From CAVWTN01 sp963757945 (lineage in GTDB: Bacteria > Vulcanimicrobiota > Vulcanimicrobiia > Vulcanimicrobiales > Vulcanimicrobiaceae): a DNA stretch of 64,000 bases. The notes beneath the pieces are model-generated. The model was not told where the DNA came from, did not search any database, and saw nothing but the letters and a program-made list of their open reading frames with translations. Below, piece after piece: positions 16,442 to 25,188 of this stretch; within the stretch, counting starts at the first letter, position 1, and each line of letters starts with the position of its first letter. A program made the position numbers and the translations under genes. The stretch spans positions 372,001 to 436,000 of the forward strand of contig CAVWTN010000001.1 in assembly GCA_963757945.1 (NCBI GenBank). The letters run 5' to 3'.

Positions 16442-19400
16442 TTATCGCGCCTCCAGCAGCGCATTCGCTCGTGCAATCAACGCTTCGAGATCCAGCTCCG
16501 CATCGGAACGGATCGCGATGCGAACCGGGGGTGTCGCGGCGGCCGCGGGCGCGCCTTCGCCCGATCCGGTGTCGCGGTTGCCGTCCTTGATGTCGCTATC
16601 TTTCGAGAACGTCACGACTTGCTCGGTACGCGAGCCGTCGCGGTAATACGTGAATCCCTTGCAACCCGACTCGTACGCCCGGAGGATCGCCTTCGCGACG
16701 TTCTCCCGCGTGTCGTCGTTGGGCGCATTGATCGTGTTATGGCTGACGAGACCATTGACGACGTAGCTATGTGCTCCCTCGACTTCAATGTCGTACGTCT
16801 GTGCCTCGGAGGTCTCGATGCTGGCGACTTTGACTAAGTACTCCCTGGGATCAGCGAGAGGAACTTGGAGCTTCTCGAGCGTGCTCGCGAAGCAATGTTG
16901 AGGCCGCCGTTCTTTGAGGCTGCGCAGATTGCTGAATTCAGAGTGCGACCGTGCGAAGACTTCGGCCGGCACTCGGGCCAGACGCTGCGGGTTCGCAGAT
17001 GCTGCCTTCTTTCGGCCTTCCACGGGATTGATCAGCTCTTGCAACTCCGCGCTGACGCGGACTTGATGTACGAGGTCGCCGTCGGCCTTGGTTTCGGTCC
17101 AGCGATAGCATGCCGGCAACCCCAACGAGCGGCAAAGCGCTTCGAGTTCGTCGGCTAATCGCCCGCTGATCCCAGCATAGAGGACGAGCGCATTCCTATG
17201 CGCGTCGTGCGCGAGGTATCCATCGAGGCTGACCCCGTTCAGGAACGCGATCTTCTCGGCCATAGAGCCTCGGAGGATCTGCGGCGGGACGTGCTTGTTC
17301 TTCGCGCCTTTGCCGACCAAGTCCGCAACGTATCGTGCGAGAGCACGCGACGTGAGATAGCGCGTCCGCACTCCGGTTCGCTTGTCGACGATGACCCGCG
17401 GCCTCCGACCGAACAGGCGCGTGCTAAGGGCGTCAAACGCACGGGCGACGTCTCCGCTCTCGTCTTTCTCGGAAAGACCAACGTTCCCAGTAACTTCGAT
17501 CGTGTGCCCGTCAGCCGCGATCATCCCGAGCCAAAGCGCAAGCTCGGGACCCATTTCTTGCGGCAATGTCACCGCAGTGGCCGTGGTACGGAGCGGATAA
17601 GGCGTGACATCGATCGGGGCGCCGCCTGGTCCCGAGGTCTCTTCGAATCGGCCGACGATGAGATCGCCTACCTGAAGATCGGCCATCGCCTTCCAGCCGT
17701 TGATCGTAAGGACGTGGTGCGACTCGCTAGCCTCGAGAGTGGCTCCATTCCGGGCACGGATTCGGACGGTCTTCACGCGGCCGTTATTGTAGAAGGCGGT
17801 CACTCTCCGGCGCACGCCGTCATGCGCGACGACATGATACGCGTCGTTCAGCTCGCCGAACGAGCCCTCCGCTGCGACGCCCATTTGCTCGATTGGAATG
17901 AGGCCGCGATCCGTGGGAATCAAGGTGCCCTCGGCTACGCACTTGGAGACAGCATTGCACGTGTCTTTTTGAAACGCCGCAAGCATGTCGATGTGCTCGT
18001 TGACGGAGACATCGGCCGCGACGGTGAAGATGCGCTGCCACTTTTCAGGGGCCTTCGAGAGGCCCTTGAGCGAGCCGCGATTCTCTTCGATCTCGGCCAG
18101 CAGCTCCTCGGAATAGAAGCCTTCGTCCTTGGCGATCTCTTCGAACAGCGGCAGAACGTAATAGAGGTGCTGCGGGCGACCCTCGGAGTCTTTCATGACG
18201 TGCTTGGTGTAGGCGATCCCGAAGTACGGCTCGCAACCAAACGAGCATCCCGCGATCATCGAGATCGTGCCCGTCGGAGCGATCGAGAGGAGCGCGGCGT
18301 TGCGGCGCGGGCGCGGATCGTCTTTCCAGATCGAGAGGTGCTTGTTCGGAAACTCGCCGCGTTCGCGCGCCAAGAGTTCGCTCGTTTCCTCGGAGCGCTC
18401 TTTGATGAAGCGCATCAGCTTCGCGGCGAACTCGATCGATTCCGGAGAGCCGTAGGGGATCTCGAGTTGGATCAACAGATCGGCGAAGCCCATGATGCCC
18501 AGGCCCACGCGCCGGTTGTTGTTGACCATCTCCTTGATCTCGGGGAGGGGATAGACGTTCGCGTCGATCACGTTGTCGAGGAACCGGATCGCCAGCGCCA
18601 CGGTCGGCCCGAGCCGGTCCCAATCGACATCACGGCGCGACGAATCGAAGAAGTGCCCGACGTTGATCGACCCGAGGTTGCACGAATCATATCCGTGCAA
18701 GGCTTGCTCCCCGCACTGCCGGTTGTTGAGGTAGGCGAGCTTCGCCTTACCATTGCGCGACGGCGACTCGAACCCACCGACGAAGAAGTTGTGGAAGTCG
18801 TCGACCGTTCCGTTGTAGACGTCTTCATAGCCGTCGAATTCGACCGATACGACGCGATGGTTGAACGTCGAGGCCGCTTCCTGCAGGGCCGCATACGAGC
18901 GGAACGGGCTGCTCTCGCGCGAGATCTCGGCGGAGACTCCACGCTCGCTGCAGCGGCGCTGCCAGTCGCGCTTGAGGACCGCTCCCGTTGCCGCCTTGAG
19001 CTCGGTGTAGACATCGAGCTGTTTCTCGCGTACCTGTGCCGCGTGCCGGTTCGAGGTTCCGCGGCGCGACGAACGGCGCTTGGCGATCACTTCGGGGCGT
19101 TTGTTTGCGGCGACCGTGCCGCAGATCTGCGAGCAGAACGCGACTTCGCGGTTGACGTAAGGAATCTCGAAGTGCGCTCCGCAGCCTTCGCAGCGCTTCG
19201 TGATGAGCAAGGCGCCGGTCGCGTCGATGACCGCATCGTAGCCGGCCTCCAGCGCTTCCTTGAGGTGCCGAACCACGCGCGGGTCGGCGTCGACGTGCTC
19301 CATGCCCAGTTCCATGGCCGCCCACTTGGCGAGGCCGAGGATCCCACCGTTGAGATGGTTGGCGCGCCAGCCGCTGAACTGCGCCGGCAGCCCCATCGCT

Positions 19401-20893
19401 GCGGCGTAGTCGGCCCATTCCTCCAGGCTGAAGCGGCGATCGTGCGCGAGCGTCAGTTCGAGCGCCGCAGCGCGCAGGTCGTCGTTCGATGCACCCTTGT
19501 AATTCTGATGCTCAGTGATGTAATGGTGCTCGAGGCGGTTCGAGGCCTTGCCGTTGTTGATCCACCAATAGTCTTGCGACCGCGCAGGCGCGTTCGGGAA
19601 GACGTCTTTGATCGAGGCCTGGAAGCGCGTCATGATCTTGAGGCTGTCGCCGGCTTTGAGATCGCGAACAGCCTTGTACGAGCCGTCGCGCAGGCGGAAC
19701 TTGTGATCCTCGGTGGCGCGGATCGTCGAGCCGTCGTCGAGACGCAGCTTGAGGATCGCTTTCCCCTTGCCCGTCAGGCGCGGCCGGCGCATCGTGCGCA
19801 CGGTGATCGCGCCCCGGTCGTCGTAGCAGAAGACCGGCACGTCGGCGCCTTGCGCCGCTAGTTCGGCGATCGGCACGTGACCGCGGCCGTCGGCGACGGC
19901 GACGAGCGTCTCGCCCGTCAGGCACGGGTTGGTCGCGTGGATCGGGCCGAGGCCCGGCAGCGGGTTCCAATCGGGATGATCGAGGAAGAGGACGCCGGGC
20001 TCGCCGTTCTGCCAGGCGCCTTCGACCAGGCCCTCCCAGATCTCGCGTGCGGGGACCGTGCGCACGACCGTTTTCGTGCGTGGATCGATCAGCTCGAAAT
20101 CGGTATCGTTCTTGACCGCGGTCATGAACGCATCGGTCACGCCGATCGAGATGTTGAAGTTGTTCATCTGCGTTTGCAACAGCTCTTGCTTGAGCATTGC
20201 GAGCTGCGCTTCGGAGTAGTGCCCGGAATCGGACATACGATTGTAGAGCGCGCGGTTCTCTGCGTCGAGTTCCTTCTTGCAGCGCATAAATGCAAACACA
20301 TCGGGATGGTCGACGCGCAGCACCCCCATGTTGGCGCCGCGGCGCACGCCGCCTTGCTTGATCGAGTCGGTGGCCGCGTTGAACACCTTCATGAACGACA
20401 CCGGGCCCGATGCGTCCTTACCCGTCGAGATGACGGGCGCGCCGTTCGCGCGCAGCTCTGAGAATGCGTATCCCGTGCCCCCGCCTGCCTTCTGAATGAG
20501 TGCCATCGCCTGCAAGTTGTAGAAGATGCCCTCGATCGAGTCGGGGACGGGCAGCACGAAGCAGGCGGAGAGCATCGAGAGCGGACGCCCGGCGTTGACC
20601 AGGCACGGCGTGTTCGGCAAGAAATCGCGCCGCGCCATCATGTCGTAGAAGGCGTGGCTGACGCCCGAGACCACGGCGTCGGCGTCGCGGCCGAGGCGCT
20701 CCGCGTAGGGACGCTCCGGAACGGCGATCGCGGAGGCGACGCGCCAGAGAAATTCCTTGGGCGTTTCGACCGTTCCGTCGGCCTTCTTCGCGAAATAGCG
20801 CTCCTTGAGGACGCGCATCGAATTCGCGTCGAAGGCGGGCTCGGCGAGGCCGCGCAAAGCGGAGGCGTCGGCGGGGAGAGGGGCGTCGGGCAT
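16442..20893 (-). CDS. nrdJ: Adenosylcobalamin-dependent (class II) ribonucleotide reductase with two inteins
   Basis: Reduces ribonucleotides to deoxyribonucleotides using adenosylcobalamin. The precursor has 1483 residues, starting at the ATG at 20893 after an AGGAGG site. After removing two inteins (residues 324-726 and 985-1386) the host protein is about 678 residues. Host motifs include NTPCLVNAGRPLSMLSACFV, the glycine-rich QKAGGGTGYAFSELR, the rebuilt active-site NPCGEQ (Cys plus Glu), PTGTISMIAGCSFGCEP and SKTINAPND. The C-terminal TSCPD/zinc region normally present in NrdJ is missing and is encoded by the next gene. Two NrdR-like boxes lie upstream. The B12 genes cobC and cobT occur elsewhere in the window. 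Confidence 0.93.
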   Translation of the reverse strand: MPDAPLPADASALRGLAEPAFDANSMRVLKERYFAKKADGTVETPKEFLWRVASAIAVPERPYAERLGRDADAVVSGVSHAFYDMMARRDFLPNTPCLVNAGRPLSMLSACFVLPVPDSIEGIFYNLQAMALIQKAGGGTGYAFSELRANGAPVISTGKDASGPVSFMKVFNAATDSIKQGGVRRGANMGVLRVDHPDVFAFMRCKKELDAENRALYNRMSDSGHYSEAQLAMLKQELLQTQMNNFNISIGVTDAFMTAVKNDTDFELIDPRTKTVVRTVPAREIWEGLVEGAWQNGEPGVLFLDHPDWNPLPGLGPIHATNPCLTGETLVAVADGRGHVPIAELAAQGADVPVFCYDDRGAITVRTMRRPRLTGKGKAILKLRLDDGSTIRATEDHKFRLRDGSYKAVRDLKAGDSLKIMTRFQASIKDVFPNAPARSQDYWWINNGKASNRLEHHYITEHQNYKGASNDDLRAAALELTLAHDRRFSLEEWADYAAAMGLPAQFSGWRANHLNGGILGLAKWAAMELGMEHVDADPRVVRHLKEALEAGYDAVIDATGALLITKRCEGCGAHFEIPYVNREVAFCSQICGTVAANKRPEVIAKRRSSRRGTSNRHAAQVREKQLDVYTELKAATGAVLKRDWQRRCSERGVSAEISRESSPFRSYAALQEAASTFNHRVVSVEFDGYEDVYNGTVDDFHNFFVGGFESPSRNGKAKLAYLNNRQCGEQALHGYDSCNLGSINVGHFFDSSRRDVDWDRLGPTVALAIRFLDNVIDANVYPLPEIKEMVNNNRRVGLGIMGFADLLIQLEIPYGSPESIEFAAKLMRFIKERSEETSELLARERGEFPNKHLSIWKDDPRPRRNAALLSIAPTGTISMIAGCSFGCEPYFGIAYTKHVMKDSEGRPQHLYYVLPLFEEIAKDEGFYSEELLAEIEENRGSLKGLSKAPEKWQRIFTVAADVSVNEHIDMLAAFQKDTCNAVSKCVAEGTLIPTDRGLIPIEQMGVAAEGSFGELNDAYHVVAHDGVRRRVTAFYNNGRVKTVRIRARNGATLEASESHHVLTINGWKAMADLQVGDLIVGRFEETSGPGGAPIDVTPYPLRTTATAVTLPQEMGPELALWLGMIAADGHTIEVTGNVGLSEKDESGDVARAFDALSTRLFGRRPRVIVDKRTGVRTRYLTSRALARYVADLVGKGAKNKHVPPQILRGSMAEKIAFLNGVSLDGYLAHDAHRNALVLYAGISGRLADELEALCRSLGLPACYRWTETKADGDLVHQVRVSAELQELINPVEGRKKAASANPQRLARVPAEVFARSHSEFSNLRSLKERRPQHCFASTLEKLQVPLADPREYLVKVASIETSEAQTYDIEVEGAHSYVVNGLVSHNTINAPNDDTRENVAKAILRAYESGCKGFTYYRDGSRTEQVVTFSKDSDIKDGNRDTGSGEGAPAAAATPPVRIAIRSDAELDLEALIARANALLEAR
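16736..17941 (-). other. Intein 2 of NrdJ (LAGLIDADG-type)
   Basis: 402 residues (985-1386 of the precursor) inserted between NAVSK and TINAPND, a conserved NrdJ motif. It begins CVAEGTLIPTDRG (Cys1), has block B-like ASESHHVLTINGWKAM, and two LAGLIDADG-like motifs (LWLGMIAADGH and FLNGVSLDGY) of a DOD homing endonuclease. It ends with block F YDIEVEGAHSYVVNG and block G VSHN, followed by Thr as the +1 extein residue. All residues for splicing appear present, so it is probably active. Whether the endonuclease is active cannot be told. Confidence 0.9.
18716..19924 (-). other. Intein 1 of NrdJ (at the catalytic cysteine; non-LAGLIDADG insert)
   Basis: 403 residues (324-726 of the precursor) placed between NP and CGEQ, exactly before the catalytic cysteine, which becomes the +1 nucleophile. 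It begins CLTGETLVAVADGRG, has block B IRATEDHKFRLRDGS, and ends with block F VYNGTVDDFHNFFVGGF and a final NNRQ, so the last residue is Gln rather than Asn. Terminal-Gln inteins are known. The roughly 230-residue insert has a zinc-finger-like pair of cysteine clusters (CEGC and CSQIC) and no LAGLIDADG motif, so it may be a different endonuclease class or a remnant. Confidence 0.88.
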
Positions 20894-20970
20894 CGGGAAC
20901 CTCCTGCGCGTGGATTCGGGGGTCAGCGATCGAACGCCTGTTCGATATTTCGACGGCGGCACGACGCTCA

Positions 20971-21018
20971 GTACCGCATATTGTACGACGTTACGACTTC
21001 GGGCACAAGATGTTGGGG
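20971..21018 (-). promoter_or_regulatory. Pair of NrdR-box-like sites upstream of nrdJ
   Basis: Read on the nrdJ strand, two 16-mers resemble the NrdR box (acaCwAtATaTwGtgt): CCCCAACATCTTGTGC (21003-21018) and GTACAATATGCGGTAC (20971-20986). Their starts are 32 bp apart, leaving a 16-bp gap, the helical-turn spacing typical of NrdR box pairs. They lie 78-125 bp before the nrdJ start. NrdR represses ribonucleotide reductase genes when dATP is high. No nrdR gene is in this window. Confidence 0.6.
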
Positions 21019-21105
21019 TCACCGATGTTCGGGCGCACTATTCCTTGGGGGTACGCGGTGGATAGGGTGTGCAGAAAGCGGCCCCGGGGGTGGACTGACG
21101 GCGGG

Positions 21106-21651
21106 ATGAGCGAGGGTCTTGTGGACAAGTGCGAGGAGAGCGGGGAGAACTCGGGCAAAACGCGCCGAGTGCTCCGCCCGGATGGATTCGCAGACAGCCT
21201 CGCCGCCGTATCTCTAGACGAGCTTGCCGACGGCGGCGTTCGGGGGATCATCGTCGATCTCGACAACACGCTTCTGGGCTACGGCTTGGACGATATCGCC
21301 GCTCGTGACGCCGCTTGGATCGAATCCGCCCGCGGCCGGGGTTTTGCGCTCGTGCTGGTCTCGAACAACTTCACGGATCGGGTGCGGCGCGTCAGCGAGC
21401 AGCTCGGCGTTCCGGCCGTCCCCAATGCGCTCAAGCCGTTGCCGCGCGGCTTTGCGATCGCGCTGCGGTTGCTCGGCACGCCCAAATCCGCGACGATCGT
21501 CATCGGCGACCAGCTCTTCACCGACGTGCTCGGCGCGAAGCTCGTGGGTCTGCGCGTGATTCTGACGCGGCCGCTCGTCGCGCACGACTGGCACGGCACC
21601 CGCGTGCTCCGTTTCCTAGAGCGTCTGGTGCTCGGATCGCGAAGGGCCTGA
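21106..21651 (+). CDS. YqeG-family HAD IIIA phosphatase
   Basis: A 181-residue protein with HAD motifs: I at IIVDLDNTLLGYG (two Asp), II at LVLVSNN, the Lys in KPLPRGF, and III at VIGDQLFTDVLGAKLVG. YqeG proteins belong to HAD subfamily IIIA and are thought to dephosphorylate phosphatidylglycerophosphate or small substrates; the exact substrate here is not shown. I used the ATG at 21106 with a GGCGGG site; an earlier frame start at 21010 would overlap the nrdJ control region. aroE follows one gene later, echoing the yqeG-yqeH-aroE neighbourhood of Firmicutes. Confidence 0.85.
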   Translation: MSEGLVDKCEESGENSGKTRRVLRPDGFADSLAAVSLDELADGGVRGIIVDLDNTLLGYGLDDIAARDAAWIESARGRGFALVLVSNNFTDRVRRVSEQLGVPAVPNALKPLPRGFAIALRLLGTPKSATIVIGDQLFTDVLGAKLVGLRVILTRPLVAHDWHGTRVLRFLERLVLGSRRA

Positions 21652-21652
21652 C

Positions 21653-22312
21653 ATGGCGCTCGAGGCGTTCGTCTTCGACCTCTACGGCACGCTCGTCGAT
21701 TTCACGTCGCTGCACGAGCACGTCGCCGGCGTCGCTTCCGAACCGCAGCGCTTCGTTGAGACCTGGCGTGCCAAGCAACTCGGTTACGCGTTCGCTTCGA
21801 CGCTGATGGGCCGCTACGAGGATTTCGACGTGCTGACGGGCTACGCGCTCTCGTTCGCGGCGGCGGCGCACGGCGTGTCGCTCGACGAGGCGCGGCACGC
21901 CGCACTCGTCGACGCGTGGTCGAGCCTGCCCGCGTATCCCGAAGTCCCCGCGACGCTCGCCGCGCTGCGCGCACAGGGAAAGCGCCTGGCGATTCTGAGT
22001 AACGGCACGCCGCGGGCACTCGCGCACACGGTGCGCCGCGCCGGGCTCGAGGGCGCCTTCGATACGGTGCTCAGCGTCGATGCGGCTCGCGCCTACAAAC
22101 CGAGCCCGGCCGTTTACGCGCTCGCGGAGCGCGCGCTCGGGCTCGAACGCGCGCAGATCGGCTTCGTTTCCTCGAACGGCTGGGACGCGACCGGCGCCGC
22201 CGAGTTCGGGTTCGAGGTGTTCCGCTGCAACCGCGGCAACGCCCCCGCCGAAACGTTCGGCGCGCCGCCGGCGCATACGATCGCGTCGCTCTCGGAACTG
22301 GTGGGGTTCTGA
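21653..22312 (+). CDS. HAD-family hydrolase, haloacid dehalogenase type II-like
   Basis: A 219-residue protein starting 1 bp after the yqeG stop. Motif I is VFDLYGTLVDF, motif II SNGTPR, the Lys KPSPAVY and motif III SSNGWDATGAAEFG. The last (S-S-N-x-W-D) is the signature of L-2-haloacid dehalogenases, which hydrolyse the carbon-halogen bond through an Asp ester. Members of this branch often have other or unknown substrates, so the substrate is not assigned. It is co-transcribed with yqeG and aroE. Confidence 0.87.
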   Translation: MALEAFVFDLYGTLVDFTSLHEHVAGVASEPQRFVETWRAKQLGYAFASTLMGRYEDFDVLTGYALSFAAAAHGVSLDEARHAALVDAWSSLPAYPEVPATLAALRAQGKRLAILSNGTPRALAHTVRRAGLEGAFDTVLSVDAARAYKPSPAVYALAERALGLERAQIGFVSSNGWDATGAAEFGFEVFRCNRGNAPAETFGAPPAHTIASLSELVGF

Positions 22313-22314
22313 AC

Positions 22315-23067
22315 GTGCTCGCGCGCGCGCCGCTGCGGCTCGCCGTCGTCGGAGATCCGGTCGCGCACAGCCGCAGCCCGGTCCTGCAACGGGCCTTCAT
22401 GGCCGAGGCCGGCGTCGAAGGCACCTACGAGGCCATCCGCGTCCGCTTGGGCGAACTGGGTGGCGCTCTCGCGGCGTTACGCGCCGAGGGCTACAGCGGG
22501 CTGAACGTGACGACGCCGCTGAAGGAAGAGGCCGCGGCACTGTGCGACCGGCTTTCGCCCGCCGCGCAAGCGCTCGGCGCGGTCAACACGATCGTGCTCG
22601 GCCCAAGTGAGACGTTCGGGGCGAACACGGACGGCGCCGGGGGCGTCGGGGCGCTCGAGGCGGCCCTGGGCGACGCACGCGGCAAACGCGTGCTCGTGCT
22701 CGGCGCCGGGCCGACGGCGCGCGCGGTCGTGTATGCGCTCGCGCACGCCGGCGTGATCGTGACTGTCTGGAACCGCACGCGCGAACGAGCTGCGGAAATC
22801 GCGGCACGCTTCGGCGCCCGCGTGTGGGACGGTTTTTCGACGTGCGACGCCGTGTACGCGACGCTTCCGCCCGATGCGGACGTACCGGCGGCCATCGAGC
22901 GCGCGTTGCGAACGGCGCCGGTCGTGCTCGATGCGAATTACGGCCCGCGCGCGACGCTCGGCGCCGAACTCGGGCGCACCGTCATCGACGGCGGGGCGAT
23001 GCTCGCCGCGAGCGCCCGGCGCTCGTTCGAACTCTGGTCCGGCACACTCGACGAACAGGACGTGTAG
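22315..23067 (+). CDS. aroE: Shikimate dehydrogenase
   Basis: A 250-residue protein with a GTG start 2 bp after the dehalogenase stop. N-terminal substrate domain: LRLAVVGDPVAHSRSPVLQRAF, then LNVTTPLKEEAAALCD (the catalytic Lys) and GANTDGAGGVGALEAAL (the Asp). NADP domain: VLVLGAGPTARAVVYALAHAG. It reduces 3-dehydroshikimate to shikimate in aromatic amino-acid synthesis. All catalytic elements are visible and the length is close to normal, though a bit short at the C-terminus. Confidence 0.93.
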   Translation: MLARAPLRLAVVGDPVAHSRSPVLQRAFMAEAGVEGTYEAIRVRLGELGGALAALRAEGYSGLNVTTPLKEEAAALCDRLSPAAQALGAVNTIVLGPSETFGANTDGAGGVGALEAALGDARGKRVLVLGAGPTARAVVYALAHAGVIVTVWNRTRERAAEIAARFGARVWDGFSTCDAVYATLPPDADVPAAIERALRTAPVVLDANYGPRATLGAELGRTVIDGGAMLAASARRSFELWSGTLDEQDV

Positions 23068-23096
23068 CGCGCTGTAGCACGCTGCATCGGCACATC

Positions 23097-23831
23097 GTGA
23101 GTCTCTTTTGGGAATTGCACGCCGGGCTGCCGCGCGAGGGACCCGGCGATGATGAAGCGACGAAACACGTTCTGTCTTTGATCCCTAAGATGGACACGCC
23201 GCGCATCCTCGACATCGGATGCGGTCCGGGGATGCAGACCTTGTGCCTGGCGCGATGCACCGACGGGGATATCGTGGCAGTCGACAATCATCAGCCGTTT
23301 CTAGAAACGCTCGCTCGAGCGGTCATTGTCGCAGGATTGGCGGCTCGAGTGGCGACCGTGAATGCGTCGATGGACGCACTGCCGTTCGGCGATGAATCTT
23401 TCGATCTCATCTGGTCGGAAGGTGCGATATACTGCATGGGTTTCGAGTCTGGACTCGTGGCATGGCGTCGCTTCCTCGTGCCGCGTGGCGTGCTGGTCGT
23501 GAGCGAACTGACTTGGCTATCCAGGAACGTGCCGGCGGAGCCGAGGCGATTCTGGAATGAGCATTATCCAGCCATGCTCAGCATCGACGAGAACGCCGCA
23601 CTCGTAAAGAAGAGCGGCTATAACCTGTTGTCGACGTACCTGTTACCGGACACGGCTTGGTTGAAGGACTACTACGACCCGCTAGAACGGCGGATCGCCG
23701 AGCTGTGCCAAAAATACAAAGAAACGGAGAAGGCGTTGTCGTTCCTCTCGGCCGAGCTGGGGGAGATCGCGCTGTACCGACAGTTTAGGGAAATCTACGG
23801 GTACGTCTTCTATGTAATGCAGCGTCAGTAG
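23097..23831 (+). CDS. Class I SAM-dependent methyltransferase
   Basis: A 244-residue protein. The SAM-binding motif ILDIGCGPGMQTLCLAR and acidic VAVDNHQPFLETL are clear, followed by MDALPFGDESFDLIWSEGAIYCMGF. I chose the GTG at 23097, which gives VSLFWELHAGLPREGPGDDE, a common N-terminus in this group; the frame upstream overlaps aroE. The substrate is unknown. It is separated from aroE by 29 bp and may be in the same transcript. The codons look less GC-rich than those of neighbours, which may hint at transfer. Confidence 0.85.
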   Translation: MSLFWELHAGLPREGPGDDEATKHVLSLIPKMDTPRILDIGCGPGMQTLCLARCTDGDIVAVDNHQPFLETLARAVIVAGLAARVATVNASMDALPFGDESFDLIWSEGAIYCMGFESGLVAWRRFLVPRGVLVVSELTWLSRNVPAEPRRFWNEHYPAMLSIDENAALVKKSGYNLLSTYLLPDTAWLKDYYDPLERRIAELCQKYKETEKALSFLSAELGEIALYRQFREIYGYVFYVMQRQ

Positions 23832-23883
23832 CGACGGCGACTCCCTTGAAGCTCGTCCGCCGCGTTGCTACGATAGCGGCGAG

Positions 23884-24417
23884 ATGCGAGGGCAAGAGAA
23901 CGATGTCGGCTCACCGGTCGTCTGGCGGAGGTTCGATCCGGAACGCGACGACGTAGCCGCGATCACTCGCTTGCTGCACGAGGCATACGCTGCACACGGG
24001 CGGCGCGGCTTGAACTACACCGCCGTCGATCAGGATGACGACACGACTCGGCGTCGGCTCGAAAATGGGATCGCGCTCCTCGGCTGCGTCGACGGCTGCG
24101 TCATCGCGACGGCCACGCTTTATCTCGATCCGCGATCCCCCGGAGTGCCGGATCTTTACCGGCGGCCGGAGTACGCGTTCTTCGCTCAATTCGCCGTTCT
24201 TCCGGAAGTGCAAGGTCGCGGCTTTGGCACGCATCTCTGCCGGCTGCTCGAAGATCTGGCGAGAGCGCACGGCAAGCACTACCTCGCGCTCGATACCGCC
24301 GAGCCGGCAACGGACCTCATCGCTTTCTACGAACGCCTCGGCTTCCGACGCGTTGACGGCACGCAGTGGCCGGGCAAGACGTATCGCAGCGTCGTCATGG
24401 CGAAGGGACTCTCCTGA
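23884..24417 (+). CDS. GNAT-family N-acetyltransferase
   Basis: A 177-residue protein with the GNAT core: AFFAQFAVLPEVQGRGFGTHLCRLLEDLA contains the acetyl-CoA pyrophosphate loop (Q-G-R-G-F-G), preceded by the beta4 strand. It ends LIAFYERLGFRRVDG, the usual C-terminal strand-helix. It transfers an acetyl group from acetyl-CoA to an unknown amine. It appears to be a single gene. Confidence 0.88.
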   Translation: MRGQENDVGSPVVWRRFDPERDDVAAITRLLHEAYAAHGRRGLNYTAVDQDDDTTRRRLENGIALLGCVDGCVIATATLYLDPRSPGVPDLYRRPEYAFFAQFAVLPEVQGRGFGTHLCRLLEDLARAHGKHYLALDTAEPATDLIAFYERLGFRRVDGTQWPGKTYRSVVMAKGLS

Positions 24418-24446
24418 GCTGACGAGGTCATGCGGGCGTCCGAGGC

Positions 24447-25100
24447 CTACGGCGCCGAGATTCCGGCGCGCGCGGCGGCGCTGCGGAGCACGCGAACGTA
24501 CAGAACCGTCCACAGGATCAGCCCGCCGATGCAGCCCAACGCGATCCAGGGCGATGCGGCAGCCGCCGTCGCTACCGGCAGCGTGAAGCTCGCGATGACG
24601 CGCAGCAGCGCCTCGCCGAGCAAACCCAGGCCCCACACCAGCGTCATCAACCGAAACGCTCGCCGCACGCCGGGGCGCTCGCCCCAGGCGCGATCCAGCG
24701 CCGCTGCGCCTGAAACATCGAGCATCTGGCGGTTCAGCCGAAAGATGAGCGGCCGTTTCCCAGCGAGCGAGCCCAAGAAGAACGCGCTGAAGACCAAGGT
24801 GAACAGCGAGTCTTTCAGGATCGCGAAGAGCGCGTTGCCGGTCGCGAAAGCAAGTCCGATCCCGGTCAGGATCGCTCCCAGCGAAACGGCCGCAATGATG
24901 CTCACGCTGCGTGTCTGAACGATCCCCAAGAGCGTGTCGGCGAGCGGCAAAACGGCCGCGAGCGAGAGCGCGACGACCGGCGAGAGCCCCGCGTGCAAGC
25001 CGGCCTGCACGGCGATGAGCGGCAGCACGACGTCGAGCGCAAGCATGCGGTACAGACCGGAAAACCGGCTCAGCCGTGGCGGTCCGCTCGGGGTACTCAC
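24447..25100 (-). CDS. VC0807-like membrane protein
   Basis: About 217 residues from a GTG at 25100. It has five or six hydrophobic segments (ALDVVLPLIAVQAGLHAGLSPVVALSLAAVLPLADTLLG and following) and the FRLNRQ/RLM motif of membrane proteins called VC0807 or DUF3159-like, related to the septation protein A family. Function is unknown. I prefer the GTG at 25100 because the longer frame (to 25316) has an unusual Arg-rich N-terminus and overlaps the divergent gene. Confidence 0.65.
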   Translation of the reverse strand: MSTPSGPPRLSRFSGLYRMLALDVVLPLIAVQAGLHAGLSPVVALSLAAVLPLADTLLGIVQTRSVSIIAAVSLGAILTGIGLAFATGNALFAILKDSLFTLVFSAFFLGSLAGKRPLIFRLNRQMLDVSGAAALDRAWGERPGVRRAFRLMTLVWGLGLLGEALLRVIASFTLPVATAAAASPWIALGCIGGLILWTVLYVRVLRSAAARAGISAP

Positions 25101-25188
25101 ACCGAATGTACGGCACCGCACGGCAGGGGTTTCAGCCCGCCGATAGCAGGCTGGAATCGCGCCCGCTCGCTTGAAAAGGAGCGGCCAC

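Noticed and set aside
17198..19861. An 887-residue plus-strand frame inside nrdJ
   Set aside because: It is antisense to nrdJ and its inteins, whose motifs are unambiguous; the long frame is a by-product of high GC.
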